Both the position numbers and the translations under genes were made by a program. From Cellulomonas sp. Leaf334 (GTDB lineage: Bacteria; Actinomycetota; Actinomycetes; Actinomycetales; Cellulomonadaceae): a stretch of 64,000 nt of DNA. The notes beneath the pieces were generated by a model. That model was not told where the DNA came from. It did not search any database and worked only from the letters and a program-made list of their open reading frames with translations. Each line of letters opens with the position of its first letter. The first letter of the stretch is position 1. The stretch covers positions 1,780,812-1,844,811 of the forward strand of contig NZ_LMOO01000001.1 of assembly GCF_001424195.1 (NCBI RefSeq), in the 5' to 3' direction. Shown here piece by piece: positions 56,632-64,000 of this stretch.

Positions 56632-57960
56632 ATGTCCGAACTTCTCCGCAAGTCCACTCCGACGCACGTCCTGCGCGCGATCCGGGAGGCGGATGACGCG
56701 GTCGAGGCGTCGCCCGGATCGTCAGGTCCCGGCCTGGCAATGGCGGGATTGGCACTCGGCTCCCCGCGCCTGCCTGTGGTCCCGAGGCGGTCGGCGGGTC
56801 AAACGCTGTCCGCGCTTCGCAGGCGGGCAGCGGAATCGTCATGGACGATTCGCCGGACCATCGACGATGCCGATTATCCGGCCGGAATTGACGTCATGAC
56901 TGCCGCGAGGAAGTTGCGGGTTCAGTTCCCCCGGCACGCTGCCGCGCTGACGCTCAAGGTGGTGAGCGAATATCTGACGTCGCCGCAGAAGATGAGTCTG
57001 GCCGACATCGAGGCCGACCTCGAGAAGCGCGCATCCAGTCCGGTGACCCCCACAGCGTCGAAGTCTCGAACCATGCCCAAGCCCGTCGAGCAGATCATCT
57101 CGAGTGCGCCGTCGGCGGCGTCGGGGTCCTCTGCGGCATCCTCCGAGCCGGCCCTGGCGACCAAGCCGATCGTTCGGGTGGCCAACGGCTTGTATTCCGA
57201 GGTCGCAGTGTGGGTCGATGCGCTCTACCAGGCGCACTCCCCGAGTCAGGAGGATTTTGTCGAGGCGCTCACGTCGCAGCAGTACGACGAGCGCGATCTC
57301 AATGACCCGGTGTTCGTCTACGCCCTGCAGCAGGCTGTGCGCGAGCACGCCGTCGGTGCGATGTTCCTGAAGAAGACCGAGATCAAGGACGTCCCTGCAC
57401 AGGACGATCGCATGAAGGAATTTCCGGCCTACAAGGCCAAGTGGACGCTGCGGCACTACACCCCGAGCGGTAAGGCGAAGTTGCATGGCGACGAGAGCGA
57501 TACTGAGCCGGGATTCGCATCAGTCCGCTCCACCGTCTCCCTGGCCGTCGATCCGCCGGACAAGCTTGCGAAGAAGAAGAGCGGCCACACCGGCGACAAG
57601 GACTGGAACAAGTACGGCAATGTCGGCAATACCTTCTTCGTTCTGTGCATCGACGGAGTGCTCGCCTCGGATCAGCAGTACCTGAAGAACTGCAAGTGGT
57701 TCGCGGAGTTCGATTTCGCGTCGATCCCGAACCTTTGGCTGTCCAGCGACTGGCTGGATGAGGACGCGATCAAGGGCGACGCGTTGCGCGGGAGCGGCGA
57801 GCAGGTCAAACGCCGACTGGTCGCGAGCCTCGCGAAGAAGAACATGCACGTCAGCATGTTCATCAGGGAGCTGGGTACTGCGTACAGCAACCTCGAGGTC
57901 AAGGTGCCGGGAGGGCGTCCAGTCGGGGCATGGCAAGGGCCGGTGAAGTACCCCTTCTGA
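56632..57960 (+). CDS. Unrecognised 442-aa protein, possible ADP-ribosyltransferase-like effector
   Basis: It starts at ATG 56632 with GAGG upstream. Layout: a helical N-terminal domain (1-135) with an Arg-rich stretch; a Ser/Ala/Pro linker (136-180); a helical segment (190-255); then an ordered C-terminal domain beginning KWTLRHYTPSGKAKL (residues 270-284) and continuing GNVGNTFFVLCIDGVLASDQQYLKNCKWFAEFDF. The R-H-Y-T string after a strand resembles the R/H-Y-T start of HYD1-type ADP-ribosyltransferase toxins, but I cannot place the other catalytic residues. Codon use is less GC-biased than the neighbours, consistent with acquisition. No immunity gene or secretion signal is visible. Confidence 0.5.
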   Translation: MSELLRKSTPTHVLRAIREADDAVEASPGSSGPGLAMAGLALGSPRLPVVPRRSAGQTLSALRRRAAESSWTIRRTIDDADYPAGIDVMTAARKLRVQFPRHAAALTLKVVSEYLTSPQKMSLADIEADLEKRASSPVTPTASKSRTMPKPVEQIISSAPSAASGSSAASSEPALATKPIVRVANGLYSEVAVWVDALYQAHSPSQEDFVEALTSQQYDERDLNDPVFVYALQQAVREHAVGAMFLKKTEIKDVPAQDDRMKEFPAYKAKWTLRHYTPSGKAKLHGDESDTEPGFASVRSTVSLAVDPPDKLAKKKSGHTGDKDWNKYGNVGNTFFVLCIDGVLASDQQYLKNCKWFAEFDFASIPNLWLSSDWLDEDAIKGDALRGSGEQVKRRLVASLAKKNMHVSMFIRELGTAYSNLEVKVPGGRPVGAWQGPVKYPF

Positions 57961-57968
57961 ACGGCGCC

Positions 57969-59684
57969 TCAGAGAGTGATCACGACGGTGGAGATGCTCC
58001 GGGCCGGCACGGACACCTTCACCTGGCTCCCGGTGACGCTCGTCGTCTGGCCGGCGCGGCTGGAGTACCGCGACGTCATGGTCTGCAACGCGGACGTGAC
58101 GTCCTCGGGCGCCTGGATGACGGCGCCGTTCACGGCGTTGGTCGTGCGGTTGAGGATGACGAGCGTGATCGTGCCGTCCCCCTGGTAGGCCGTGACGTCC
58201 AGGGGCGACGCCTTCGAGCTCTCCGTCACGCCGATGCGCTGGTAGCCCGGACGGACGTACTTGGCGTACTGCGAGAACGCCCAACCGCGCTTGAGGACGG
58301 CGCCGCCCGTCGTCCCGAACGCCGACTCCCCATCGCCGATGAAGGAGTAGTAGCGCCGTCCGTACCACCAGATGTAGGCGCTCCAGTTGGACTCCATCGT
58401 CCGGTTCACCGAGGGCATGATCGTGTCGAGGGTCTCGTTCCACGCGGCGAGGTTGGACGGGTCGCCCCAGATGTTCGACCCGTTGCCGTCGGCCTCGTGG
58501 AAGTTCCACTCGGTCATCCACTGGTTCTTGCCGTACTGCGCGGCGAGCGGGTACGCCGAGAGGTTCGGCCCGTTCTCCTGGCCGTAGATGTGGCCGCCGA
58601 CGTACCCGATGTTGTTGCGGGCGGTCGCGTCGTAGAGCGTGGGGTCGGAGTAGTACCGGTTCGTCCCGAGCGACTCGGCGACGAGGAGCTTCGTGTTCGT
58701 GATGGTCGCGCCGTGGTCGCGCACGAAGTTGCGCATCGTGTCGCCCGTCCACGCCATCGAGTCGTAGGCCGGGTGCCAGTCGGGCTCGTTCTGGACCGAC
58801 GTGACGTCGATCGTGACGCCCTGGTTCCTCATGTACTGGACGTAGCTGTTCAGGTGGTTCGCGTAGTCCCCGTAGCGGGAGGTCAGCAGCGTGCCACCGT
58901 TGATCCGGCTGTTGTTCGACTTCCAGGCCGCCGGCGCCGTCCACGGTGAGGCGAGGATCTTCACCTCGGAGCCGTAGGACTTCGCCGTCTTCAGCGCACT
59001 GACCTGTGCGTTCCACTCGCTCGACACCGGTGATATCCCGGTGCGCACGATCGAGAGGCCGAGCTGGTGGTCGCCCATGCCGACCAGGGTCTGGGTGTCG
59101 GTCGTCGACCAGGCGCCGCCCCAGATGGAGACCGCGGCACCGAAGCCATCGATCGTCTGGTACTTGCGGCCGGTGTTCACGGTGATGTCCGCGGCCGCGG
59201 CCGTGGCGGTGGGTGTCGGACTCGGCGTCGAGGTCGCGGTCGGCGTCGGGGTCGGCGTGCTGACCGGGCCGTTGCAGATGGTCCCGTTGAGGGCGAAGGA
59301 CGTCGGCGCGGGGTTGGCGCCGGCCAGGCTGCCGTTGAAGCCGAACTGCGACGACGCCCCGGTGCCGAGCGAGCCGTTGTACGACGCGTTGCTCGCGGAC
59401 ACCGTCGACCCGCTCTGGGTGAGGTTCGTGTTCCAGGCCTGGGTCACGGTCTGGCCAGCGGAGAAGCTCCACGTGAGCCGCCAGCTGCTGACGGCGTCAC
59501 CCAGGTTGGTGATCGTGACGTTGGCACCGAAACCGTTGGACCACTGCGATGAGATGACGTAGTCCACGCGGCACGCGGTCGCGGCGGACGCTACGGGTGC
59601 GTCGGCGACTGTTCCCGCGGTGATCAGCGTGGCCGCGGCCAGCACCGCCGGCCAGATCCGGCGCCATCGTTGAGGTCTCTGCAT
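57969..59684 (-). CDS. Secreted GH30 (subfamily 8-like) xylanase with CBM2
   Basis: A 571-aa secreted enzyme. Signal peptide 1-34 ends in ASA. A CBM2 follows (about 36-138; CRVDYVISSQWSNGFGANVTITNLG...WSFSAGQTVTQAWN, with surface Trp), then a PT-rich linker (TPTPTPTATSTPSPTPTAT). The GH30 catalytic domain has acid/base Glu in TSVQNEPDWHP and nucleophile Glu in QWMTEWNFHEA, with a beta-sandwich C-terminal flank. The sequence resembles glucuronoxylanases (GH30_8, XynC-like) more than glucosylceramidases. The start at ATG 59684 gives a proper signal peptide. A LacI-type operator lies 126 bp upstream, so induction by plant-cell-wall sugars is likely. Confidence 0.92.
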   Translation of the reverse strand: MQRPQRWRRIWPAVLAAATLITAGTVADAPVASAATACRVDYVISSQWSNGFGANVTITNLGDAVSSWRLTWSFSAGQTVTQAWNTNLTQSGSTVSASNASYNGSLGTGASSQFGFNGSLAGANPAPTSFALNGTICNGPVSTPTPTPTATSTPSPTPTATAAAADITVNTGRKYQTIDGFGAAVSIWGGAWSTTDTQTLVGMGDHQLGLSIVRTGISPVSSEWNAQVSALKTAKSYGSEVKILASPWTAPAAWKSNNSRINGGTLLTSRYGDYANHLNSYVQYMRNQGVTIDVTSVQNEPDWHPAYDSMAWTGDTMRNFVRDHGATITNTKLLVAESLGTNRYYSDPTLYDATARNNIGYVGGHIYGQENGPNLSAYPLAAQYGKNQWMTEWNFHEADGNGSNIWGDPSNLAAWNETLDTIMPSVNRTMESNWSAYIWWYGRRYYSFIGDGESAFGTTGGAVLKRGWAFSQYAKYVRPGYQRIGVTESSKASPLDVTAYQGDGTITLVILNRTTNAVNGAVIQAPEDVTSALQTMTSRYSSRAGQTTSVTGSQVKVSVPARSISTVVITL

Positions 59685-59809
59685 GACTTGTCCGATCGTC
59701 GTTGTCGGTCGATGTGCGCCTTGAGTCCCCGCTGGCTGCCGGCGGACAGGGACCCGGGCACCGGGTACGGATGGGTCGGTGATGTCCCTGGGTGATGAGG
59801 TCACACCAA

Positions 59810-59823
59810 TGTGAGCGCTAACA
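59810..59823. promoter_or_regulatory. LacI-family (CelR/CebR-like) operator
   Basis: TGTGAGCGCTAACA is a near-palindrome with the AGCGCT core. It resembles the 14-bp TGGGAGCGCTCCCA-type boxes bound by cellulase regulators in actinomycetes. It lies upstream of the GH30 gene. The nearest regulator gene is not in the window. Confidence 0.75.
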
Positions 59824-60007
59824 CGGCGGGATCTGCCCAGTCTGGCACGGAGCTTTCGGGACGTGCGGCCAGCACAAACGATTAGGTGCGAAGTGCGGAC
59901 AGCCGGGCTGCCGCCATCGAGAACGACGAACGCCGCGGAGCGAGAACGGGACATCTCGGCCCGTGGTTCTGTGCACGGCTCGGCCTGCCGGGTGCGAGGG
60001 TGTGCGG

Positions 60008-60838
60008 GTGATCGATGGACCCGCCCGAGACCTCGACGAGGGCTCGTCTCCCGTGTCGTGGCCGGCCCGGGCGGCGTCGGGTCCCTCGGACCACCACCTT
60101 CCCGATGTCACCGCGGATGCGGAGACCGGGCCCTCCACCCGCCGGCGCGCCGCGGCCCGGGGCCCGAGAGGCGCCGGCTCCCTGCTGCGCGAGACCGCGA
60201 TCATCCTGGTCAGCGCCGTCGTGCTCTCACTGCTGGTGAAGACGTTCCTGGTGCAGGCGTTCTTCATCCCCAGCCAGTCGATGCACGACACGCTCGTCGA
60301 GGACGATCGGATCCTGGTCAGCAAGCTCACCCCCGGCCCGTTCGACCTGCGTCGCGGTGACATCGTGGTGTTCAGGGACCCCGGTGGCTGGCTGCTGTCC
60401 GGGGCGGCCCCCGAGCTGAGCCCCGTCCGCGAGGCGATCAACTCGGCCCTGACGTTCATCGGGCTCTACCCGGCCGACGCGAACGAGCACCTGGTCAAAC
60501 GCCTCATCGGTCTTCCCGGGGACCGGGTCGCCTGCGCCGGAGCCGGGGAGCCGATCACGATCAACGACGAGCCCATCGACGAGCCCTACCTGGCGGCCGG
60601 GGTGCAGCCCAGCGAGATCGCCTTCGACATCACCGTGCCGCCTGACAGCCTGTGGGTGATGGGCGACAACCGCCCCCAGTCGTCAGACTCGAGGCGCAAC
60701 CAAGGCAATCCAGGTGGCGGTTCCGTGCCGATCGCCAACGTGGTCGGCATGGCGTTCGTGACCGTGTGGCCGATCCAGCGGGCCGGTCTGCTGCACAACC
60801 CGACCGGCACGTTCTCGGACGTGCCAGACCAGCCGTGA
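60008..60838 (+). CDS. lepB: Signal peptidase I
   Basis: About 276 aa. A cytosolic Arg/Pro-rich head is followed by one transmembrane helix (LLRETAIILVSAVVLSLLVKTFLVQAF). The SPase I boxes are FFIPSQSMHDTL (catalytic Ser), RRGDIVVFRDP, HLVKRLIGLPGDRV (catalytic Lys) and WVMGDNRPQSSDSR. The start is uncertain. The frame opens at 59963, and I prefer GTG 60008 (or 60002), which have a GAGGG upstream. It cleaves signal peptides of exported proteins at the outer membrane face. Its neighbour GH30 is one possible client among many. Confidence 0.93.
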   Translation: MIDGPARDLDEGSSPVSWPARAASGPSDHHLPDVTADAETGPSTRRRAAARGPRGAGSLLRETAIILVSAVVLSLLVKTFLVQAFFIPSQSMHDTLVEDDRILVSKLTPGPFDLRRGDIVVFRDPGGWLLSGAAPELSPVREAINSALTFIGLYPADANEHLVKRLIGLPGDRVACAGAGEPITINDEPIDEPYLAAGVQPSEIAFDITVPPDSLWVMGDNRPQSSDSRRNQGNPGGGSVPIANVVGMAFVTVWPIQRAGLLHNPTGTFSDVPDQP

Positions 60839-60937
60839 CCGCGCTGGCGGCGAGCCCGCCCGCCCTTCCCCACCCTCGCACCTGAGGCACGACCGACTGC
60901 TACTGCGCGACGGCGCGCGGCTGCTTGCAGGGCGCTG

Positions 60938-60964
60938 CCGTGCAGCTCGACGCGAGATGCACGG
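60938..60964. repeat. Hairpin related to the dispersed element core
   Basis: CCGTGCA and TGCACGG arms with inner CTCG/CGAG pairs form an 11-bp stem with one mismatched pair and a 3-nt loop. The left arm (GTGCAGCTCGAC) is a one-base variant of the GTGCATCTCGAC core. It lies between the signal peptidase and methyltransferase genes and could act as a terminator. Confidence 0.55.
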
Positions 60965-61013
60965 GACTTCGACTCGTCGGGACGTCTCGGTCAGGCGTAG
61001 GAGGATGCGTTTC

Positions 61014-61766
61014 ATGAGCGAAGGGTTCTACTCGGACGCAAGGTTGTACGACCGGTTGTTCCCGGCCCGCGAGGCGGCGGTCGACTTCTACAGGGCCGAG
61101 GCCGACCGGCAAGGCGGGTCAGTCTTGGAGCTCGGGTGTGGCACCGGCAACAAGCTGATCCCGATCGCGTCCGACGGGCATCCGTGCGTGGGCCTGGAGC
61201 TCTCGCCGGCCATGCTTGCCGAGGCTCGGCGCAAGGCGGGCGAGCGTGGCGTGGAGCTGGACTGGGTGCTGGGCGACATGCGCGAGTTCGACCTGGGCCG
61301 GACGTTCGACCTCGTGATCATCGCCGCCAACTCGTTGCTCCATCTGCATGAGGCGCCGGATCTGGTCGACTGCTTCCGGTCGGTGCGAAGGCACCTGGCG
61401 CCGGGTGGGCGGCTCGTCTTCGACGTGTTCAACCCGAGCGTGCAGATGCTCGCCCAGGCCGACGGCGTCCGACGGAGGCGCGACGCGCTGTCGTTCGTGG
61501 ACCCCGATCGGGGCGTCGTGCACGTCGACGTCGCCGAAACCTACGACGCGGCTGCGCAGGTCACGCGCGGGAGGTGGTACTTCTCGACCGAGTCCGAGGC
61601 CGACGTCGTCGTCGCGCCGCTGGAGATCAGGAGCATCTTCCCGCAGGAGCTGCCGCTCCTGCTCTCACTGGGTGGGCTGCGGCTCGTCGAGCGCTTCGGC
61701 GACTGGTCCGGTCGACCGTTCACCGGGGATGCCGCGGTCCAGCTCTGCGTCTGCGAGTCGGACTGA
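61014..61766 (+). CDS. Class I SAM-dependent methyltransferase
   Basis: A 250-aa protein. The SAM site is SVLELGCGTGNKLIPIASDGHPCVGLELSPAMLAEARRKAG (motif I ELGCGTGN). Motif II is VLGDMREFDLGRTFDLVIIAANSLLHLHEAPDLVDCFRSVRRHLAPGGRLVFDVFNP. A C-terminal lid follows. The N-terminus MSEGFYSDARLYDRLFP is common to this family. The ATG at 61014 is chosen with AGGAGG about 9 nt upstream; an ATG at 61005 is also possible. The methyl acceptor is unknown. Confidence 0.92.
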   Translation: MSEGFYSDARLYDRLFPAREAAVDFYRAEADRQGGSVLELGCGTGNKLIPIASDGHPCVGLELSPAMLAEARRKAGERGVELDWVLGDMREFDLGRTFDLVIIAANSLLHLHEAPDLVDCFRSVRRHLAPGGRLVFDVFNPSVQMLAQADGVRRRRDALSFVDPDRGVVHVDVAETYDAAAQVTRGRWYFSTESEADVVVAPLEIRSIFPQELPLLLSLGGLRLVERFGDWSGRPFTGDAAVQLCVCESD

Positions 61767-61886
61767 AGGAACTCGGTCCTTGCGGATCAGCGCCCCGCTG
61801 AAGCAGGCGGCCGGCAGGGATCGGCGCCGGCTCGATGCTTGCGCCCGGGGCGTGGTGCCCGATGGGCCGGCGGCGATGATGTCGGC

Positions 61887-62726
61887 ATGGAGTACGTGTC
61901 GAGGGTGCCCGGTCCGCCGCTCGACGGGCTGATCGACGATCTCTACTACCTGGACGGTGCGCCGCCGTACTCCCGACTGATGCTGCCGGCCGCGCCGGCG
62001 CCGTTGCTCATCGTCAACCTCGGGGCGCCGTTTCTCATCCGGGCAGGCACGGACCTCGAAGCCGTGGAACACGTCGACGGCTGCGTCGTCACCACTCCCA
62101 CGCGCGCGTGGGAGTTCAGCTACCCGACTCCGACCCGGTCCGTCGGCGTCCACTTCAAGCCGTGGGGGCCAGCCCCGTTCCTGCCGATGCCCGCGGCCGA
62201 GTTGTGCGACCGGCCGGCGACGGTCGCGCAGATGTGGGGCCAGGTGGCGACTGCTGAGCTGCGAGAGCGGCTGATCACGGCGGACGCACCGCACGAGATG
62301 CTGACGTTGCTCGAGGACGAGCTGACGAGGCGGCTGCGCGCGATCGACGGCCTGGACCTCGTGCGCGACATGTGCAGCGTCATCGCGGCGACCGGCGGAG
62401 CGGTGCCGATCAGCGACCTCGGGATCGCGAGCGGCGCCAGCAGCACCTATGTGGCGAGGCGGTTCAAGGCGATTGTCGGTGTCACGCCGAAGCGGCTGGC
62501 TCGCAGCTACCGCTTCACCTTCACCGTGTTGGCGATCGACGTCGCTGCACCGATCGACTGGGCCGACGTTGCCGCCCGCGCGGGTTACTTCGACCAGGCG
62601 CACTTCGTCCACGAGTTCCGGGAGTTCACCGGGCTCACACCGACCCGGTACGTCGAGGTCCGGCGGAGATTCCTGCGCGATCATCCGGGCCACGCGCTGG
62701 AGGGCTGGCCACTGCCGGCCGAGTGA
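61887..62726 (+). CDS. AraC family transcriptional regulator
   Basis: A 279-aa protein. An N-terminal ligand or partner domain (MEYVSRVPGPPLDGLIDDLYYLDGAPPYSRLMLPAAPAPLLIVNLG...SVGVHFKPWG, DUF6597-like) is followed by a C-terminal two-HTH AraC domain: ISDLGIASGASSTYVARRFKAIVGVTPKRLARSYRF and WADVAARAGYFDQAHFVHEFREFTGLTPTRYVEVRRRF. The start at ATG 61887 fits the family. A DHFR-like gene follows 62 bp downstream on the same strand and may be its target. Confidence 0.92.
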   Translation: MEYVSRVPGPPLDGLIDDLYYLDGAPPYSRLMLPAAPAPLLIVNLGAPFLIRAGTDLEAVEHVDGCVVTTPTRAWEFSYPTPTRSVGVHFKPWGPAPFLPMPAAELCDRPATVAQMWGQVATAELRERLITADAPHEMLTLLEDELTRRLRAIDGLDLVRDMCSVIAATGGAVPISDLGIASGASSTYVARRFKAIVGVTPKRLARSYRFTFTVLAIDVAAPIDWADVAARAGYFDQAHFVHEFREFTGLTPTRYVEVRRRFLRDHPGHALEGWPLPAE

Positions 62727-62788
62727 ATTCTTACAAGAGCGACCACTCACGACACGCAAGACTTGGGACTCCACCAGAGGAGGAACCC

Positions 62789-63370
62789 ATGGGGAAAGTG
62801 GTCATGAACGCGTCGGTCTCAGTGGATGGCTTCATCGCGGCTGAGAACGACGATCCCGGTCCGCTGTTCGAGTGGCTGGTCAGCGGTGACGTGCCGTTGG
62901 ACGACGGCGGAGTCCTGAAGGTGTCGCAGGCGTCCTACGACCACATCCGGCCCTACTGGGACCAGGTCGGCGTGACGGTCGCCGGTCGCCACGTCTTCGA
63001 CATCACGGACGGCTGGGACGGGACGCCTCCGGGCGGGGTCGACCACGTCGTCATCGTGACGCACCGGCCGGCGCCCGAGGGCTGGGACCCTGAGGCGCCG
63101 TTCCACTTCGTCGACAGCATCGAAGCGGCTGTGACCAAGGCGCAGGAGCTCGCGGGCGACCGCATCGTCGAGTTCGCGGCCGGCGACGTCGGCGGCCAGG
63201 CGCTTGCCGCGGGCCTGGTCGACGAGGTGCGTACGGACGTCGCGCCCGTCGTGCTCGGGTCGGGCAAGCGCTACTTCGGGTCGGTCGACGCGCAGCACCT
63301 GCTGGAGGACCCCGACGTGGTTGTCCAGGGGAGCCGGGTGCTCCACCTGTGCTATCGGGTGCGCCGTTGA
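62789..63370 (+). CDS. Dihydrofolate reductase/RibD C-terminal family protein
   Basis: A 193-aa protein of the DHFR-like YwjB/YyaP group: GKVVMNASVSVDGFIAAENDDPGPLFEWLVSGD, VTVAGRHVFDITDGWDG, VIVTHRPAPEGWD, FVDSIEAAVTKAQELAGDRIVEFAAGDVGGQALAAGLVDEVRTDVAPVVLGSGKRYF. This group uses NADPH on unknown pterin or unrelated substrates and is not the essential DHFR. The ATG at 62789 has AGAGGAGGAA upstream. It follows the AraC gene and is probably controlled by it. Confidence 0.92.
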   Translation: MGKVVMNASVSVDGFIAAENDDPGPLFEWLVSGDVPLDDGGVLKVSQASYDHIRPYWDQVGVTVAGRHVFDITDGWDGTPPGGVDHVVIVTHRPAPEGWDPEAPFHFVDSIEAAVTKAQELAGDRIVEFAAGDVGGQALAAGLVDEVRTDVAPVVLGSGKRYFGSVDAQHLLEDPDVVVQGSRVLHLCYRVRR

Positions 63371-63671
63371 CCGGAGGTCCGACGACACGCGATGGTCCGG
63401 CGGGGTCGACTCCCTCAGTTCTTGGCGACGGCTCGTACGCTGCGCGGCGTGATGACCTATCTCGGCGGGGACCGGCGCGACGGCAGGGTGGCCGTGACAC
63501 CGTCGCTGAGCACGTCCAAGGTCTGTAGTCCGCGCACGCCCCCGGGTGCACGTACTCCCTGACACGGGTCGCGCAGCGCGACCCGCGCGGGCGTCGTGTC
63601 GCTGATCCAACGCGCCGCTGCGGACTGCTGCCCCGGTTGCGTGACCGATGCGGCCACGGTTGTCTCGACGC
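63371..63671. other. Intergenic region with hairpin
   Basis: It holds no convincing gene. The only clear structure is a 9-bp perfect stem, CGGGTCGCG (63565-63573) with CGCGACCCG (63577-63585) and a 3-nt loop, likely a terminator for the AraC-DHFR unit. It precedes the last gene of the window. Confidence 0.5.
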
Positions 63672-64000
63672 ATGGCCCGACTCCTGCTCGACGACGGCAC
63701 GCCGGCCGCCGCGCACCTGTCTGAGCGGCTCACGACGGCGCCAGTGATCTGGCTGGCGACCGTCGACGGCCACGGTCGACCGCACGCGGTCCCCGTCTGG
63801 TTCGTCTGGGCCGACCCCCGCATCGCCATGTTCACGCCCGCAGGCACCGCCAAGGTGCGCCACGTCCGAGCCAACCCGGCAGTCGCTCTGCACCTTGACA
63901 CCCAGGACGACGGGGGGCGCGTGATCACCCTGTCAGGGGCGGCGACGCTCGACGTCCCGGACGAGGTCGACCAGGCCCGCTCCGCCTTCGCCGCGAAGTA
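63672..64000 (+). CDS. Pyridoxamine 5'-phosphate oxidase-fold (PPOX) protein, 3' end cut by window
   Basis: It starts at ATG 63672 and stays open to the edge (109 codons seen). The segments APVIWLATVDGHGRPHAVPVWFVWADPRIAMFTPAGTAKVRHVRANPAVALHLDTQDDGGRVITLSGAATL are the split-barrel flavin-binding core of the PPOX class that includes F420-dependent TIGR03667-like enzymes of actinobacteria. Flavin or F420 use cannot be decided from this part. The C-terminal end is outside the window. Confidence 0.85.
   Translation, partial: MARLLLDDGTPAAAHLSERLTTAPVIWLATVDGHGRPHAVPVWFVWADPRIAMFTPAGTAKVRHVRANPAVALHLDTQDDGGRVITLSGAATLDVPDEVDQARSAFAAK

Overview
The window is high-GC DNA with short intergenic gaps, frequent GTG/TTG starts and many 4-bp ATGA/GTGA gene overlaps. 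This is typical of an actinomycete. A CBM2-GH30 secreted xylanase-type enzyme under a LacI-family (CelR/CebR-like) operator, an LAxTG sortase-anchored surface protein and many SDR, MarR and TetR units point to a Cellulomonas-like member of the Micrococcales. This is an inference from gene content, not a species call. No rRNA, tRNA or CRISPR array was seen.

Layout. 1-21.8 kb is chromosomal: a repeat-built surface adhesin (entering from the left edge), a DUF389 membrane protein, an alkylsulfatase-like MBL enzyme, a flavodoxin-fold oxidoreductase with its regulator, a DUF4097/ABC exporter operon, a stretch of decaying genes (VOC fragment, response regulator with an in-frame amber, frameshifted NAD(P)-binding protein), a MATE exporter with a kinase-fold protein, an intact paralogue of the broken response regulator, a DUF1254/DUF1214 protein, and a CPBP protease, an anchored protein and a PrsW protease in a row.

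21.9-36.2 kb is an accessory island with visibly lower GC. Its left part is a nine-gene, translationally coupled, mostly unrecognised operon (two Phd-like antitoxins, a HicB-like domain, Cys/His-rich proteins). It diverges from an XRE repressor across two clusters of 15-nt iterons. Its right part is a Tn7-like transposition module, tnsA-tnsB-tnsC-tniQ-tniQ, with candidate TnsB-site repeats beyond tnsA. No CRISPR effector accompanies it. TnsA and TnsC each lack a canonical catalytic residue.

36.4-64 kb returns to chromosome: two near-identical arrangements of an MmyB-type XRE regulator diverging from an oxidoreductase, a HelD-type RNA-polymerase-recycling ATPase, an SDR/TetR pair with a perfect operator, a disrupted MerR gene behind a textbook MerR promoter followed by a small membrane protein, a rhodanese and a YnfA protein, two sigma/membrane-protein couples, an unrecognised 442-aa protein with a toxin-like C-terminus, GH30, signal peptidase I, a methyltransferase, AraC, a DHFR-like protein and a PPOX protein cut by the right edge.

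A dispersed intergenic element recurs along the window, mainly in its right half. Its architecture is TTGACC, about 24 nt, GGTCAAAGTACGACGC, 20 nt, GTGCATCTCGAC. Several copies adjoin gene fragments (aldo-keto reductase tail, Nudix fragment). I regard this repeat, the Tn7-like module and the nine-gene operon as the most interesting content.
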